56,345 nucleotides of DNA from Bdellovibrionales bacterium (lineage in GTDB: Bacteria; Bdellovibrionota; Bdellovibrionia; Bdellovibrionales; UBA1609): contig JACOND010000006.1 of NCBI GenBank assembly GCA_014323935.1, forward strand, positions 1 to 56,345, read 5' to 3'. Position numbers and translations under genes: made by a program. Positions 44,769 through 54,008 of this stretch are shown here, one piece after another. Position 1 is the stretch's first letter, and every line of letters starts with the position of its first letter. The notes under the pieces were generated by a model. It searched no databases. It saw only the letters and a list, made by a program, of their open reading frames with translations, and was not told the DNA's origin.

Positions 44769-45905
44769 ATGTTTTCTTTTATAAATAAAATCTTTAAATT
44801 TTTTTTATATAGTTTAACAGCTTTAGGAGCTTGTATTTTTTCTTTATTTTTAGTTTTGAATTTTATGGGCCCCGCTTTTTCTGAAAATTCTCCAAAACAG
44901 GAAATAGAAATATCAGTTAAGAAAGTTTTTTCTGGGATATTAGAGAATATTAAAGATTTTTTTAAACCTTTTTTTAAAGATAAAGAAAAATCTAAAGAAA
45001 ATCAAACAGAAAATAAAAATCCTTCTCCTCCTGAATCTTTTGAAGGAAATCCTGAAGGATTTGTTATTAAGAATGGAGAACAAGTAGAAGGAGAGCCTTC
45101 AGTTCCCTCTCCTGAAAGCTTTGAATCAGAAGGAGAGCCTTCAGTTCCGCCTCCTGAAAGCTTTGAATCAGAAGGAGAGCCTTCAGTTCCCTCTCCTGAA
45201 AGCTTTGAATCAGAAGAAGAGTCTTCAGTTCCCTCTTCTCCTGAAAGCTTTGAATCAGAAGAAGAGCCTTCAGTTCCCTCTTCTCCTGAAAGCTTTGAAT
45301 CAGAAGAAGAGTCTTCAGTTCCCTCTCCTGAAAGCTTTGAATCAGAAGGAGAGTCTTCAGTTCCCTCTCCTGAAAGCTTTGAATCAGAAGGAGAGCCTTC
45401 AGTTCCCTCTCCTGAAAGCTTTGAGTCAGAAGGAGAGCCTTCAGTTCCCTCTGCCGAAAGCTTTGAATCAGAAGAGCCAGCATTATTTGAAAATTTTGAA
45501 CAACTCCCTTCGGACATCAATTTAAAGGTACGAGAGTATTTAGCTCCTTTTATTTATGATACTGTAGATGCTAGAAGCCCTTTTACGGAACCCTTGACAA
45601 ATACAACAACTGATTTATCTATTTTTACTAAGACTCCCCCTGAAAAGTATGAACTTGCAGAAATTCAATTAAAAGGTATTATATGGAGTGATAGTCCTAA
45701 AGCTTTATTTGAACTGCCTGATAATCAAGGACATTACAATTTAAGAAGAGGTGATAGAATAGGTAAAAATAGCGGTGTTATTTTTGAAATTAGAGAAGAT
45801 CAAGTTGTAATTGTAGAAACTTTATATGTCGGTCAGGGAGAGGATAAGAAAGAAAGAAGAGTTGTTAAAATAAAAAATATGGATCGCTTAAGGCTAAATG
45901 AATAA
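44769..45905 (+). CDS. pilP: Type IV pilus protein PilP with expanded Ser/Pro/Glu repeat linker
   Basis: At 378 residues it is about twice the usual ~175. The N-terminal hydrophobic segment (residues ~10-35) includes LGAC, which could be a lipobox, although hydrophobic residues continue past the Cys. Residues ~107-234 are nine near-perfect repeats of 14-15 residues (EGEPSVPSPESFES). The C-terminal PilP domain (VDARSPFTEP, LKGIIWSD.PKALFELPDNQGHYNLRRGDRIG, VVIVETLYVG) joins the PilN/PilO complex to the PilQ secretin. The repeat linker would be an extended acidic spacer in the periplasm. Out-of-frame open readings through the repeats on both strands are artefacts. Confidence 0.88.
   Translation: MFSFINKIFKFFLYSLTALGACIFSLFLVLNFMGPAFSENSPKQEIEISVKKVFSGILENIKDFFKPFFKDKEKSKENQTENKNPSPPESFEGNPEGFVIKNGEQVEGEPSVPSPESFESEGEPSVPPPESFESEGEPSVPSPESFESEEESSVPSSPESFESEEEPSVPSSPESFESEEESSVPSPESFESEGESSVPSPESFESEGEPSVPSPESFESEGEPSVPSAESFESEEPALFENFEQLPSDINLKVREYLAPFIYDTVDARSPFTEPLTNTTTDLSIFTKTPPEKYELAEIQLKGIIWSDSPKALFELPDNQGHYNLRRGDRIGKNSGVIFEIREDQVVIVETLYVGQGEDKKERRVVKIKNMDRLRLNE
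45087..45470 (+). repeat. Nine tandem 42/45-bp repeats inside pilP
   Basis: Seven 42-bp and two 45-bp units (384 bp exactly) encode EGEPSVPSPESFES-type peptides. The 45-bp units carry an extra TCT (SSPES). All lengths are multiples of three, so unit gain or loss keeps the frame. High identity between units implies recent slippage or recombination. Confidence 0.95.
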
Positions 45906-46120
45906 AAGCTACAATCTAGTTTTTAATAAGAAAGTATTTGAATTTTAGAATTGAAGATTTAAACTCATTAAGTTGTTTCTATAATTTCATATAAAATAAA
46001 TTGAGATAAAAAATAACACAGTCTGTTAAAAGATTGTTAAAAAAATATAGCTAAGTTAAAATCTACTTGAACTAGACTTATAGTTTATACCTTAAGTCTT
46101 TGACAATAAGGGGTGCTTCT

Positions 46121-48733
46121 TTGTTAAAAATTATTTTATTTTTATTTCTACTTTTTAGTTATCGTTTAGAAGCTGATTCTTATTTAAAATTAGTTCAAGA
46201 CGAATCTGTTTTTGATGAATCCGATCTTGTAGATATTGAATCTGGATTTCAGTCTGAAGATGAAAATGATGATGCATTATTAGAAAAAGAGTTTAATAAA
46301 ATAGAAAATGATGAATCAGAGAATAATTTTGATCCAGAAAATTTTGAAGAGATTACAGATGAGTATGAAGAAGAAATTAAAGAATATGAAGATGGTGGAA
46401 AGAAAAATCTTAGTGAAAAAGAAGAAGATTTTAATTACGAAGATTATGAAGTTTTAAGTGATAGACCTGGATATGAAGTTTTAACAGATGAAGAATTAGA
46501 AAAAGAATTTGATAATGATGGGAATTTAGATGTTGAAAACTTTGAAGGAGAGGAGATTTTAGAGGAAGAGCTAGAGGGAGAAGATTTGGATGAGAAAGAA
46601 GAGGTTTTAGAGGAAGAAGATCTAGGTTTAGAGGATTTGTCAGAAGAAGAAACTTTAGATGAAGATATAGACAAGGAAGAGATTTTAGAGGAAGGAGATT
46701 TAGGAGATTTGTCTGAAGAAGAGTCTTTAGATGAAGATATAGACAAGGAAGAGATTTTAGATGAAGGAGATCTAGGAGATTTGCCAGAGGAAGAAGGCGA
46801 TTTAGGTTTAGGGGAATTGCCAGAAGAAGAGACTTTAGATGAAGAGCTAGAAAATGAAGAGGTTTTAGAGGAAGGAGATTTAGGAGATTTGCCAGAAGAA
46901 GAAACTTTAGATGAAGATATGGACAAGGAAGAGACTTTAGAGGAAGAAGGCGATTTAGATTTAGGGGAATTGCCTTTAGATGAAGAGCTAGAAAACGAAG
47001 AGGTTTTAGAGGGAGGAGATCTAGGAGATTTGCCAGAAGAAGAGCTTTTAGAGGATACTTTAACTCAAGAATCAAATTTGAATTTAGTTACTAATATTAG
47101 ATATTTAGTTGAGTCAGATCAAATTGTTATTTCTACTTCAGAAATTCCTTCTTATAAAGAGAGATTAAATCAAGAAACTAATCAGTTGATTATTGAAATT
47201 TTACAATCTCGTTTAGCTAAAAATTTAAAATGGCCTTACATACTAAGAGATTTTGATACAGATTTTGGTTTAATTCAAGCCGATCAAAAAGACTCTTCAA
47301 CAGTTCGAGTTATTATACAAATGAAGAAAGAAGCTTTGGTTCCTCCTGTTAATTTTACAGAAGATGAGGGTATTGTCATTGGTGAAGCTAGGTTCAAAGG
47401 GCAAAAAAGATTTGATGAAACATTGCAATCGGATTTGCTTCCTTCTAAAAGTTTAAAAGATCTTTATTTTGGAAATATTGATTTTGTAGGTGAGCCTATT
47501 TCCTTTCATGTTATTGATGCTGATATCAGACAAGTTTTAAATTTTATATCTGAAGAAAGTGGTTTAAATATGATTATTGATGAAGAGGTTCAAGGAACTA
47601 TTACTTTAAAATTAGAAGATATTCCATGGGATCAAGCTTTATTTACAATTTTTAAAGTAAAATCTTTAGGTTATACAAGAGATGGGAATATCATTACAGT
47701 TCTTACTTTAAAAAAAATAGAGGAGCAAACAATTCGTTTAAAGGAAATATCTGATAAGCAAAAAAACTTAGCTCCCATTCAAACAAAAGTGCTTTTAATT
47801 AAGTATGTTAAAGCTTCAGATATAGAAGCTGATCTTAATAAATTTTCTACTCCCGCAGTTCAAGGTTTATCTGAAGGGGGTAAGATTATTGTTCATAAAG
47901 AAAGTAACTCTTTAGTTATTATGGATAATATGGAAACCATTGAAAAAATGGAAAAACTAGTTAAAGTTTTAGATCGTCCTTCTAAGCAAGTGATGGTAGA
48001 AAGTAAAATAGTTGAAATTTCAAAGAATTTTGCTCGGAATTTTGGATTAAATTGGAATCTAAGTGGAGATTTACCTGTTAGAATAGCTTCGAATGGTTTA
48101 TTGAATTTTTTACAAACAACTTTTGATGGTTTAAGTAGTTCTTGGTCTATTCAAGATAAGGGTAGAACGAATAGCTTTAGTTTAAGTGGATTACCTTTCA
48201 TAGGGGATATCACAGCAACTTTAAATTTAGCCGAGTCACAAGGTGTTGCTCGTGTGTTAAATTCTTCAAAAATACTAGTTAAAAGTGGTCAAGCCGCTTC
48301 TATTGATAAAAATACTCCTATTTTGATTAGAGAGGGTGAAACTGAAACTGCTTCAGCTGAGACTGCTGGAACAACAACTGTTACAACAACTTTTAATCAA
48401 CAAGATGTTAAATTTAACTCTACTGTGACTCCAACTGTAACATCTTCTGGAAGTATTGCTATTAATGTTAATTTGACTTTAAGTAATCCAGGACCTGGGG
48501 GAGAAGGAGGAGCTACTGTAATTACAAGGACTTCTCAAACAGAGATTATAACTGGAAATGGTCAAACTGTTGTTTTTTCTGGGATATCTCAAAAAACTGA
48601 AATTAGAGGTAAAAGTGGTATTCCTTTTTTAAAAGATATTCCCATATTAAACTTGTTCTTTAGAGATGGCTATTTTTCTACTTCTGGATCTGAAATGCTT
48701 ATGTTTGTTACTCCTACATTAATAGAGAACTGA
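46121..48733 (+). CDS. pilQ: Type IV pilus secretin PilQ with long acidic N-terminal repeat region
   Basis: I start it at TTG 46121 (AAGGGG 7 bases upstream; signal LKIILFLFLLFSYRLEADS) rather than TTG 46100; length 870 residues. Residues ~20-310 are extremely Glu/Asp-rich repeats (EEILEEGDLGDLSEEESLDEDID). An AMIN-like domain follows (~320-410, peptidoglycan binding), then an STN/N0 domain (~460-535, FHVIDADIRQVLNFISEESGLN), an N1 domain (~560-625) and the secretin pore (~625-868, VESKIVEISKNFARNFGLNW ... IPFLKDIPILNLFF). It forms the outer-membrane channel for the pilus. It lies 215 bases after pilP. Confidence 0.9.
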   Translation: MLKIILFLFLLFSYRLEADSYLKLVQDESVFDESDLVDIESGFQSEDENDDALLEKEFNKIENDESENNFDPENFEEITDEYEEEIKEYEDGGKKNLSEKEEDFNYEDYEVLSDRPGYEVLTDEELEKEFDNDGNLDVENFEGEEILEEELEGEDLDEKEEVLEEEDLGLEDLSEEETLDEDIDKEEILEEGDLGDLSEEESLDEDIDKEEILDEGDLGDLPEEEGDLGLGELPEEETLDEELENEEVLEEGDLGDLPEEETLDEDMDKEETLEEEGDLDLGELPLDEELENEEVLEGGDLGDLPEEELLEDTLTQESNLNLVTNIRYLVESDQIVISTSEIPSYKERLNQETNQLIIEILQSRLAKNLKWPYILRDFDTDFGLIQADQKDSSTVRVIIQMKKEALVPPVNFTEDEGIVIGEARFKGQKRFDETLQSDLLPSKSLKDLYFGNIDFVGEPISFHVIDADIRQVLNFISEESGLNMIIDEEVQGTITLKLEDIPWDQALFTIFKVKSLGYTRDGNIITVLTLKKIEEQTIRLKEISDKQKNLAPIQTKVLLIKYVKASDIEADLNKFSTPAVQGLSEGGKIIVHKESNSLVIMDNMETIEKMEKLVKVLDRPSKQVMVESKIVEISKNFARNFGLNWNLSGDLPVRIASNGLLNFLQTTFDGLSSSWSIQDKGRTNSFSLSGLPFIGDITATLNLAESQGVARVLNSSKILVKSGQAASIDKNTPILIREGETETASAETAGTTTVTTTFNQQDVKFNSTVTPTVTSSGSIAINVNLTLSNPGPGGEGGATVITRTSQTEIITGNGQTVVFSGISQKTEIRGKSGIPFLKDIPILNLFFRDGYFSTSGSEMLMFVTPTLIEN
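46540..47060 (+). repeat. Acidic coding repeats inside pilQ
   Basis: Imperfect repeats of about 22-30 codons built from GAA/GAG/GAT (units such as EEGDLGDLPEEETLDEDMDK and ELPLDEELENEEVLEGGDLG). Units vary in order and length but stay in frame, again suggesting expansion by slippage or recombination. The region encodes a strongly negative, probably disordered segment between signal peptide and AMIN domain. Confidence 0.85.
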
Positions 48734-48801
48734 TAGGTTGAAAATAGCGATATAAAAAAATGAAGTTAAAAGTTGTTTGTCAGATTTAATAGAGAATTCA
48801 T

Positions 48802-49707
48802 ATGTTAAGAGGAGTTTTATTTTTTTATATTCTTTGTTTATGTTCTTGTTTGATTGGAAAGTCTGGGACACAAGGTTTAAGTGCTGATGTAGCTGTTCGA
48901 GTGGTATCTCAGTTTTCAGATTCTGCAATAAGAAGTAGCAGTGGTCGACCTTATATTTCTCTTCATGGCGGAAGACGTGTTTGCCGAAGTAAACCTTTTT
49001 CTTTAAGTGTGGTTCGTGAACACTTGGAAGAATCTGGCGTCCCTAAAGAAACTTTGAATAAATATTTGTTTTTTGATTTAGAGCAAGAAGAAGTTGAAGG
49101 TGAGGATAATGAGACAGAAAGTTCGACTTTAAGGAGGGCTGTTTTTAAAGAGGTTGAAAATAATTGGATTAAATTTGGTTTACAAATTGCGAATAATACT
49201 GATTTTGCTTTAGTCATTGATACTGTTAGAATTCATGGAAGGGCTAGATGTGGCTCTCAAATTTACACCCATGAAGAGACTATAGAAGCTAATGGTTACT
49301 GTGTTTCAGGGAATGCCCCCCCTTTTCTTTACATTGTTCCTCCAAAACGTAGAATAGAGTATCAACCTCTATCTACTAACCCTTTCCATAATTTAACACT
49401 TTACTTTGATGGTTTTCCTATTGAAGATAGAAGAGAAATAGCTTCTAGGAGTTTTCAAAATTCTGTTAGATCACCACAACAAGTAATAGAGAGTTCGGAG
49501 GAAACAACCGGAGGTCAGGAAACAGTAAGAAGTCAAGAAGGAGCTGGACAATCACGACAAATTTGTCAACCAGAAAGAGAAGATTATGCTATTCCTAGGT
49601 ATAGAATAGAAGTTACTTTAATGGGGTATTTTATAGGTTTAACTTCTGAATATGTAACTCTTGATTTTTTTAAGAGGGTTACTTTTTTTACAACCGTTAT
49701 TTATTAA
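48802..49707 (+). CDS. Putative lipoprotein downstream of pilQ, unknown
   Basis: The 301-residue protein has a lipoprotein-like signal (YILCLCSC, Cys16). The mature part has about five further Cys, a stretch WIKFGLQIANNTDFALVIDTVRI resembling a beta-sandwich strand pair, and a Gln/Glu/Ser-rich low-complexity segment at ~225-250 (SSEETTGGQETVRSQEGAG). It starts 68 bases after pilQ in the same direction and may be cotranscribed; a role with the pilus is only suggested by position. Family not recognised. Confidence 0.6.
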   Translation: MLRGVLFFYILCLCSCLIGKSGTQGLSADVAVRVVSQFSDSAIRSSSGRPYISLHGGRRVCRSKPFSLSVVREHLEESGVPKETLNKYLFFDLEQEEVEGEDNETESSTLRRAVFKEVENNWIKFGLQIANNTDFALVIDTVRIHGRARCGSQIYTHEETIEANGYCVSGNAPPFLYIVPPKRRIEYQPLSTNPFHNLTLYFDGFPIEDRREIASRSFQNSVRSPQQVIESSEETTGGQETVRSQEGAGQSRQICQPEREDYAIPRYRIEVTLMGYFIGLTSEYVTLDFFKRVTFFTTVIY

Positions 49708-49751
49708 GATATCTTTAGTTAAGGAATAATAAAAAACTATTGTAGTTATAA

Positions 49752-50408
49752 TTAATTACAGTTTTCTTTTGGGAGTTCTTTAGTTATAGTAACATTACTA
49801 TCAATTTTATGTAAACAAAGAGTAGTTGCTATTTCTTCATCATTGGATAAAACGTAAAAAGTATAAGGACCTTTTATTTCTGCTATAATATCTCCCTTTT
49901 GAACTTGATCTTTATCTTTAACTTTAAGTGTTGTACCAGGTTTTTTAAATAAAAGGTTTAAAGATTCTATCTCTTTTTTTAGAACCAAATGATAATCTTC
50001 CCCTCTATCCTTTACAGATATCAAATTTTTGTAAGGTGATAGTATAGCTAAGCTTTTATTTGCTTTTAATTTTGGAAAAATTTGTATTTTTTTATTGTCA
50101 TCCGATTTAATATGTAAGGAAATAAGGTCGTTATAAGCTTGGGAAAAATTTAAAAAATTACTTAAAATGGACTTTTCTTTACTAGATGTAGCTTTTTCCT
50201 TCTCATTTGATTTTGAATCAACTTCTGAATAGGAGTCAGATTCTTTGGTTTCTACATTTCTTTTTCTTCCTTCTGTTTTAGCACGATCGTTTCTAAAACG
50301 AGAAGACTCTTCTGAAGAACTAAAACATGAAGAGATAAAAAAGAAAAAAAAAGGAATAAAAAGCTTCACTTCCTTTAAATTATAATTATTTTTTTTTAAG
50401 TCAAGCAT
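49752..50408 (-). CDS. Putative lipoprotein with degenerate M23/LytM-like domain
   Basis: A 218-residue protein with hydrophobic signal FIPFFFFFISSC (lipobox at ~residue 28). A charged Ser/Lys/Glu linker (~30-95) follows, then residues ~120-195: AILSPYKNLISVKDRGEDYHLVL.KEIESLNLLF...TLKVKDKDQVQKGDIIAEIKG. The strand order and the DxVxKGDIIA turn resemble the lysostaphin-like M23 fold, but the zinc-binding HxH is missing, so it would be a non-catalytic (EnvC/NlpD-type) domain. The start is uncertain (ATG 50408, or GTG a few codons before the signal). It is divergent from the 50489 gene. Confidence 0.5.
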   Translation of the reverse strand: MLDLKKNNYNLKEVKLFIPFFFFFISSCFSSSEESSRFRNDRAKTEGRKRNVETKESDSYSEVDSKSNEKEKATSSKEKSILSNFLNFSQAYNDLISLHIKSDDNKKIQIFPKLKANKSLAILSPYKNLISVKDRGEDYHLVLKKEIESLNLLFKKPGTTLKVKDKDQVQKGDIIAEIKGPYTFYVLSNDEEIATTLCLHKIDSNVTITKELPKENCN

Positions 50409-50488
50409 AAATTCAAAGTATTCTTATATTTTATGGGACTTAATGCTTGTTATTTTTTTTAGAATTAATAAAAAACTTATAAATAATC

Positions 50489-51229
50489 GTGTTTTTTGAA
50501 AATCTTAAATTTTATTTTTTTATCTTAATATCCGAAAATTTATATGTGAGATTTTTATATATATTTCTCTCTTTTTTTTTACTGTCTTGTTCGCAAAGAG
50601 TGCTTTTAGAAGAAGAGGAACAAACTTTTGCTTTGTCTTCTCTCTCTCCTGTTTTTAAAAACAATTATATGACTTGTAATGTCTTTAGTGACGAGACTTT
50701 TCATGGTTATATACACAGTTCTTCTGAGAAAAACTGTATCTCTGTAGAATTTGAAAATAGCCCTAAAGACTTATTTGAAAATACGAAGTATTTTTTACAA
50801 ATTTATCCTTTTAAGGCTGTTAGAAAAGAGATGATTTATGGAGAAGCTTTGCGAATTCATATCCTTGATAAAGAAAGTGATCAGCTTTTGTTGAAATCTC
50901 TTTTGCTTGATATTCATGTTATTAAGGTAGAGTTAAATAAAGATAAAACGGATTCTTTTTTACAAGATCACAGATTTGAAATTTGTAATATAGATAAAGC
51001 TTGGGATGGCATTCAATTTGTTATTTATGAAAAAAGAAGACTTGTTGGAAGTAAAAATGTTCCTGTTCGAATCACTAGAGTATTAAAACCACCTTTTTTA
51101 ATTTATCCAGAATATTTTAGAGATAAAAAAGGAGATGTTTTAGCAAATCATCACCCTTTTTTTGAATATATTTCTATTTTTGATGATCCTAATAATTTTT
51201 ATGAATTAGCTGAAAAAACTTGTAATTGA
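50489..51229 (+). CDS. Putative lipoprotein, unknown function
   Basis: Up to 246 residues. The signal FLYIFLSFFLLSC is best served by GTG 50546; the first in-frame start (50489) would add 19 residues and has no ribosome site. The mature protein is mixed alpha/beta with four or five Cys (MTCNVF, EKNCISV, FEICN and the terminal TCN). No domain is recognised. It faces polA tail to tail with a 6-base gap. Confidence 0.55.
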   Translation: MFFENLKFYFFILISENLYVRFLYIFLSFFLLSCSQRVLLEEEEQTFALSSLSPVFKNNYMTCNVFSDETFHGYIHSSSEKNCISVEFENSPKDLFENTKYFLQIYPFKAVRKEMIYGEALRIHILDKESDQLLLKSLLLDIHVIKVELNKDKTDSFLQDHRFEICNIDKAWDGIQFVIYEKRRLVGSKNVPVRITRVLKPPFLIYPEYFRDKKGDVLANHHPFFEYISIFDDPNNFYELAEKTCN

Positions 51230-51235
51230 TTGAAT

Positions 51236-53857
51236 TTATGGACTCACGTTTTTAATGGAAAACCAATTTTTTCCTACGCTAATATTAATTGTTAAAGGAG
51301 TTTTTAAAAGAGAATTGTTTTCCATAATAGCAATGATTTCTTTAACCTCTTGTTCTACTTTATTTTCAGGGGCTTCAAATAAAAGTTCGTCATGAACTTG
51401 AGATAAAATAGGTATGGGAAGACTTTCATTGAGTTCGATCATAGCTTTTTTTACTAAATCACTGGCAGTTCCTTGAATAGGAGCATTGATAGCAGCTCTT
51501 TCTATTCTTGCTTTTAATTTTGGATTTTTTAGATCTTCTGTATTAAAGAATCTTTTTCGACCGTAAAGAGTTTTTACATAATTTTTTTTTGTGATTTCTT
51601 CTTTAATTGTTTCAATGTAATCTTTTACTTTTTTAAATTTTTTGAAATAATTTTCAATGATTTGTTTGGACTCTGTTCTTGAAATAGATAAATTGTCTGC
51701 TAAACCAAAAGCTCCTTGTCCGTAGGCAATTCCAAAATTAACAGCCTTACTTTTTCGCCTTAATTCTTTTGATACTTCTTTTAAGGGGACATTAAAAATT
51801 TCACTGGCTGTAAGAGAATGAATGTCGAGTTGATTTTCAAAAGCTTTTTGTAAATTGGGATCTCCTGTAATTTCAGAGAGAATTCTCAATTCTATTTGAG
51901 AATAATCCGCACAAATGATTTTTTTGCCTTTTTCAGCGATAAAAGCTTTACGGATTAAATGTCCTCTTTGAGTACGAATAGGAATGTTTTGTAGGTTGGG
52001 ATTTAAACTAGACAGCCTCCCTGTTGAAGCCACCGTTTGTTTAAACTCTGTATGAATACGACCGGTTTGAGGGTTTCTAAATTGAATCAAAGGATCTGTA
52101 TAAGTATTTTTTAATTTAGAAAGTTCTCGGTGTTCTAATAAAAGGGGTAAAACAGGATGGAGATTCTTAATTTTTAATAACTCATGACTGTCTGTAGAAT
52201 AACCTGTTTTAGTTTTTCGACCTTTAGGGAGTTTGAGTTTTTCAAATAAGATAACTCCTAATTGTTTAGGACTAGAGAGATTGAATTCTTCACCAATCAT
52301 TTTGTGAATTTGAAATTCTAAATCATGGATATCTTTTTCTAAATCTAGAGATTGTTTTTTTATTTCTTCTATATCTATACAAAAACCTATTTTTTCCATT
52401 TCATATAAAACCGGTGTTAAAGCTAATTCCACGTCTTGATAAAGTTCCTTCATAGCTTCTTGTTCTAGTAAGTCTGAAAGTTTTTCTTGGAGCTTTTGTT
52501 CTTGATAAAGGAATTCTTCAAGGTTTAGAAAGGAATCAAAAGGAATGTTTAAATAGATTTGAAACAACTTTCTCAAAGAGGGTTCACTTAAAGACTTTAA
52601 AAGATGTCCAGCAATGAGGGAGTCCCATTTTGCAAGAGGTCTTTTTATATTTAAAATTTTCCAAAAATATTTTAAATTATATCCTAAATACCTTATCCAT
52701 TTATAATCTAACAGAGGAGATAAACTTTTAAATTCTTTTTCTGTCACTAAAATATAATTTTTTTTGTTCAAGAGATAAAACTGATCTTCGTATAAACCTA
52801 CATTTAAGTGACTATAGGGGTCTAGATTCCTTTTAAATTCTTCAACAGAGATTCTTTTATATTTTGATTGTGACACATGAGATGTAATTCCTTTATAGCT
52901 TTTATTTGAAAGAGATGATTCTATGGGGTTTTTACTATTTGTGGAAGTTTGAATAAGAGGAACTTGGGAATTCTTCACTGGAAAGAATTTTTTTAAAAAA
53001 GATTTAAAATTTAATTCTTCTAAGAGAAATTTTAAATTGATTTTGTCTTGTTTAGAAAATTCTTGAATATTTGTATGTTTTTTTTTTAAAAAATTTTGAT
53101 CGACCGGTAAATCTTTTTTTAAGTCTATTAATTTTCGAGATAAAAAAGCCTGTTGCTTATCTTTTAAGAGCTTCTTTTTTAAAGAACTTTGTATCTGATC
53201 TGTGTTTTGATAAATGTCTTCTAAATTTTTATAGTTTTGCAGAAGTTGAACAGCTCCTTTAGGACCAATTCCTTTAACTCCAGGGATGTTATCACTACTG
53301 TCTCCTGTAAGAGATAAATAATCTTTTATTTTTTCTGGGGGAAGTTGCCATTTTTCTTCCACTTTCTCTGGAGTGTAAATAATATTTTTCATTGTGTCAT
53401 AAAGAAACACATTTTCTGTTACGATTTGAGCAAAATCTTTGTCACCACTGACAATAAAGATATTCCAGTTTTTTTCTTTCACAGCAGAGACTATAGAAGC
53501 AATTAAGTCATCTGCTTCGATCCCAGGTTTTTCCCAGCAAGGAATAAGAAGTTTTTCTATGAGCTTTTTTAAATAGGGAACCTGAACTTCTAAATCTTCT
53601 GGCATTTGAGTTCTATTCGCTTTATAATTAGCATAAAGTTTTTTTCTAAAAGAGGATCCCTCCTTTGTATCAAAACAACAAATCATATAATCCGGTTTTT
53701 TTTGTCTGCTGATCTGATCTATCATTTTTAAAACTCCGTAAAGAGCATTCGTAGGTAGACCTTTTTCATTTTTCATATTTAAAGTGATGGCGTAATAAGA
53801 TCTAAAAAATAAAGAACTTATGTCAATTAAATAGAGATGAGGATTATTTGATTTCAT
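51236..53857 (-). CDS. polA: DNA polymerase I
   Basis: An 873-residue protein. The 5'-3' exonuclease domain (residues 1-290) has CCFDTKEGSSFRK, GIEADDLIASI, VSGDKDFAQIV and GDSSDNIPGVKGIGPKGA. The polymerase domain has motif A ADYSQIELRILSEI, motif B KAVNFGIAYGQGAFGL and motif C QVHDELLFE. The middle 3'-5' exonuclease domain (~310-470) seems inactive: the DxE motif reads NVGLYEDQFY, and NLKYFWKIL has Phe where the metal-binding Asp normally lies. As in Taq polymerase, proofreading is probably lost. It functions in repair and Okazaki-fragment processing. Confidence 0.95.
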   Translation of the reverse strand: MKSNNPHLYLIDISSLFFRSYYAITLNMKNEKGLPTNALYGVLKMIDQISRQKKPDYMICCFDTKEGSSFRKKLYANYKANRTQMPEDLEVQVPYLKKLIEKLLIPCWEKPGIEADDLIASIVSAVKEKNWNIFIVSGDKDFAQIVTENVFLYDTMKNIIYTPEKVEEKWQLPPEKIKDYLSLTGDSSDNIPGVKGIGPKGAVQLLQNYKNLEDIYQNTDQIQSSLKKKLLKDKQQAFLSRKLIDLKKDLPVDQNFLKKKHTNIQEFSKQDKINLKFLLEELNFKSFLKKFFPVKNSQVPLIQTSTNSKNPIESSLSNKSYKGITSHVSQSKYKRISVEEFKRNLDPYSHLNVGLYEDQFYLLNKKNYILVTEKEFKSLSPLLDYKWIRYLGYNLKYFWKILNIKRPLAKWDSLIAGHLLKSLSEPSLRKLFQIYLNIPFDSFLNLEEFLYQEQKLQEKLSDLLEQEAMKELYQDVELALTPVLYEMEKIGFCIDIEEIKKQSLDLEKDIHDLEFQIHKMIGEEFNLSSPKQLGVILFEKLKLPKGRKTKTGYSTDSHELLKIKNLHPVLPLLLEHRELSKLKNTYTDPLIQFRNPQTGRIHTEFKQTVASTGRLSSLNPNLQNIPIRTQRGHLIRKAFIAEKGKKIICADYSQIELRILSEITGDPNLQKAFENQLDIHSLTASEIFNVPLKEVSKELRRKSKAVNFGIAYGQGAFGLADNLSISRTESKQIIENYFKKFKKVKDYIETIKEEITKKNYVKTLYGRKRFFNTEDLKNPKLKARIERAAINAPIQGTASDLVKKAMIELNESLPIPILSQVHDELLFEAPENKVEQEVKEIIAIMENNSLLKTPLTINISVGKNWFSIKNVSP

Positions 53858-54008
53858 TCCATCTTAGTGTTTATCATCATTGAGTAAAATTGAACAGGAC
53901 TTTATGATTATTTTTTATAGAAAAGTGGAATTATTAATTTTTTATTTCGCTTTTTGATTTACTCTTTAGTAGAGATTTTTTTATCATTTTTAAAGAGGAG
54001 ATTATCTT

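Noticed and set aside
45002..45525. Long open frames on both strands through the pilP repeats
   Set aside because: Repeat units are multiples of three, so stop-free readings propagate in several frames; only the frame with the PilP domain is real.
44769..47060. Repeats in pilP and pilQ as a CRISPR array
   Set aside because: The repeats are contiguous coding units without unique spacers.
46431..47075. Leu- and Ser-rich minus-strand open frames opposite the pilQ acidic repeats
   Set aside because: Antisense artefacts of GAA/GAT/TTA-rich repeats; no start signals.
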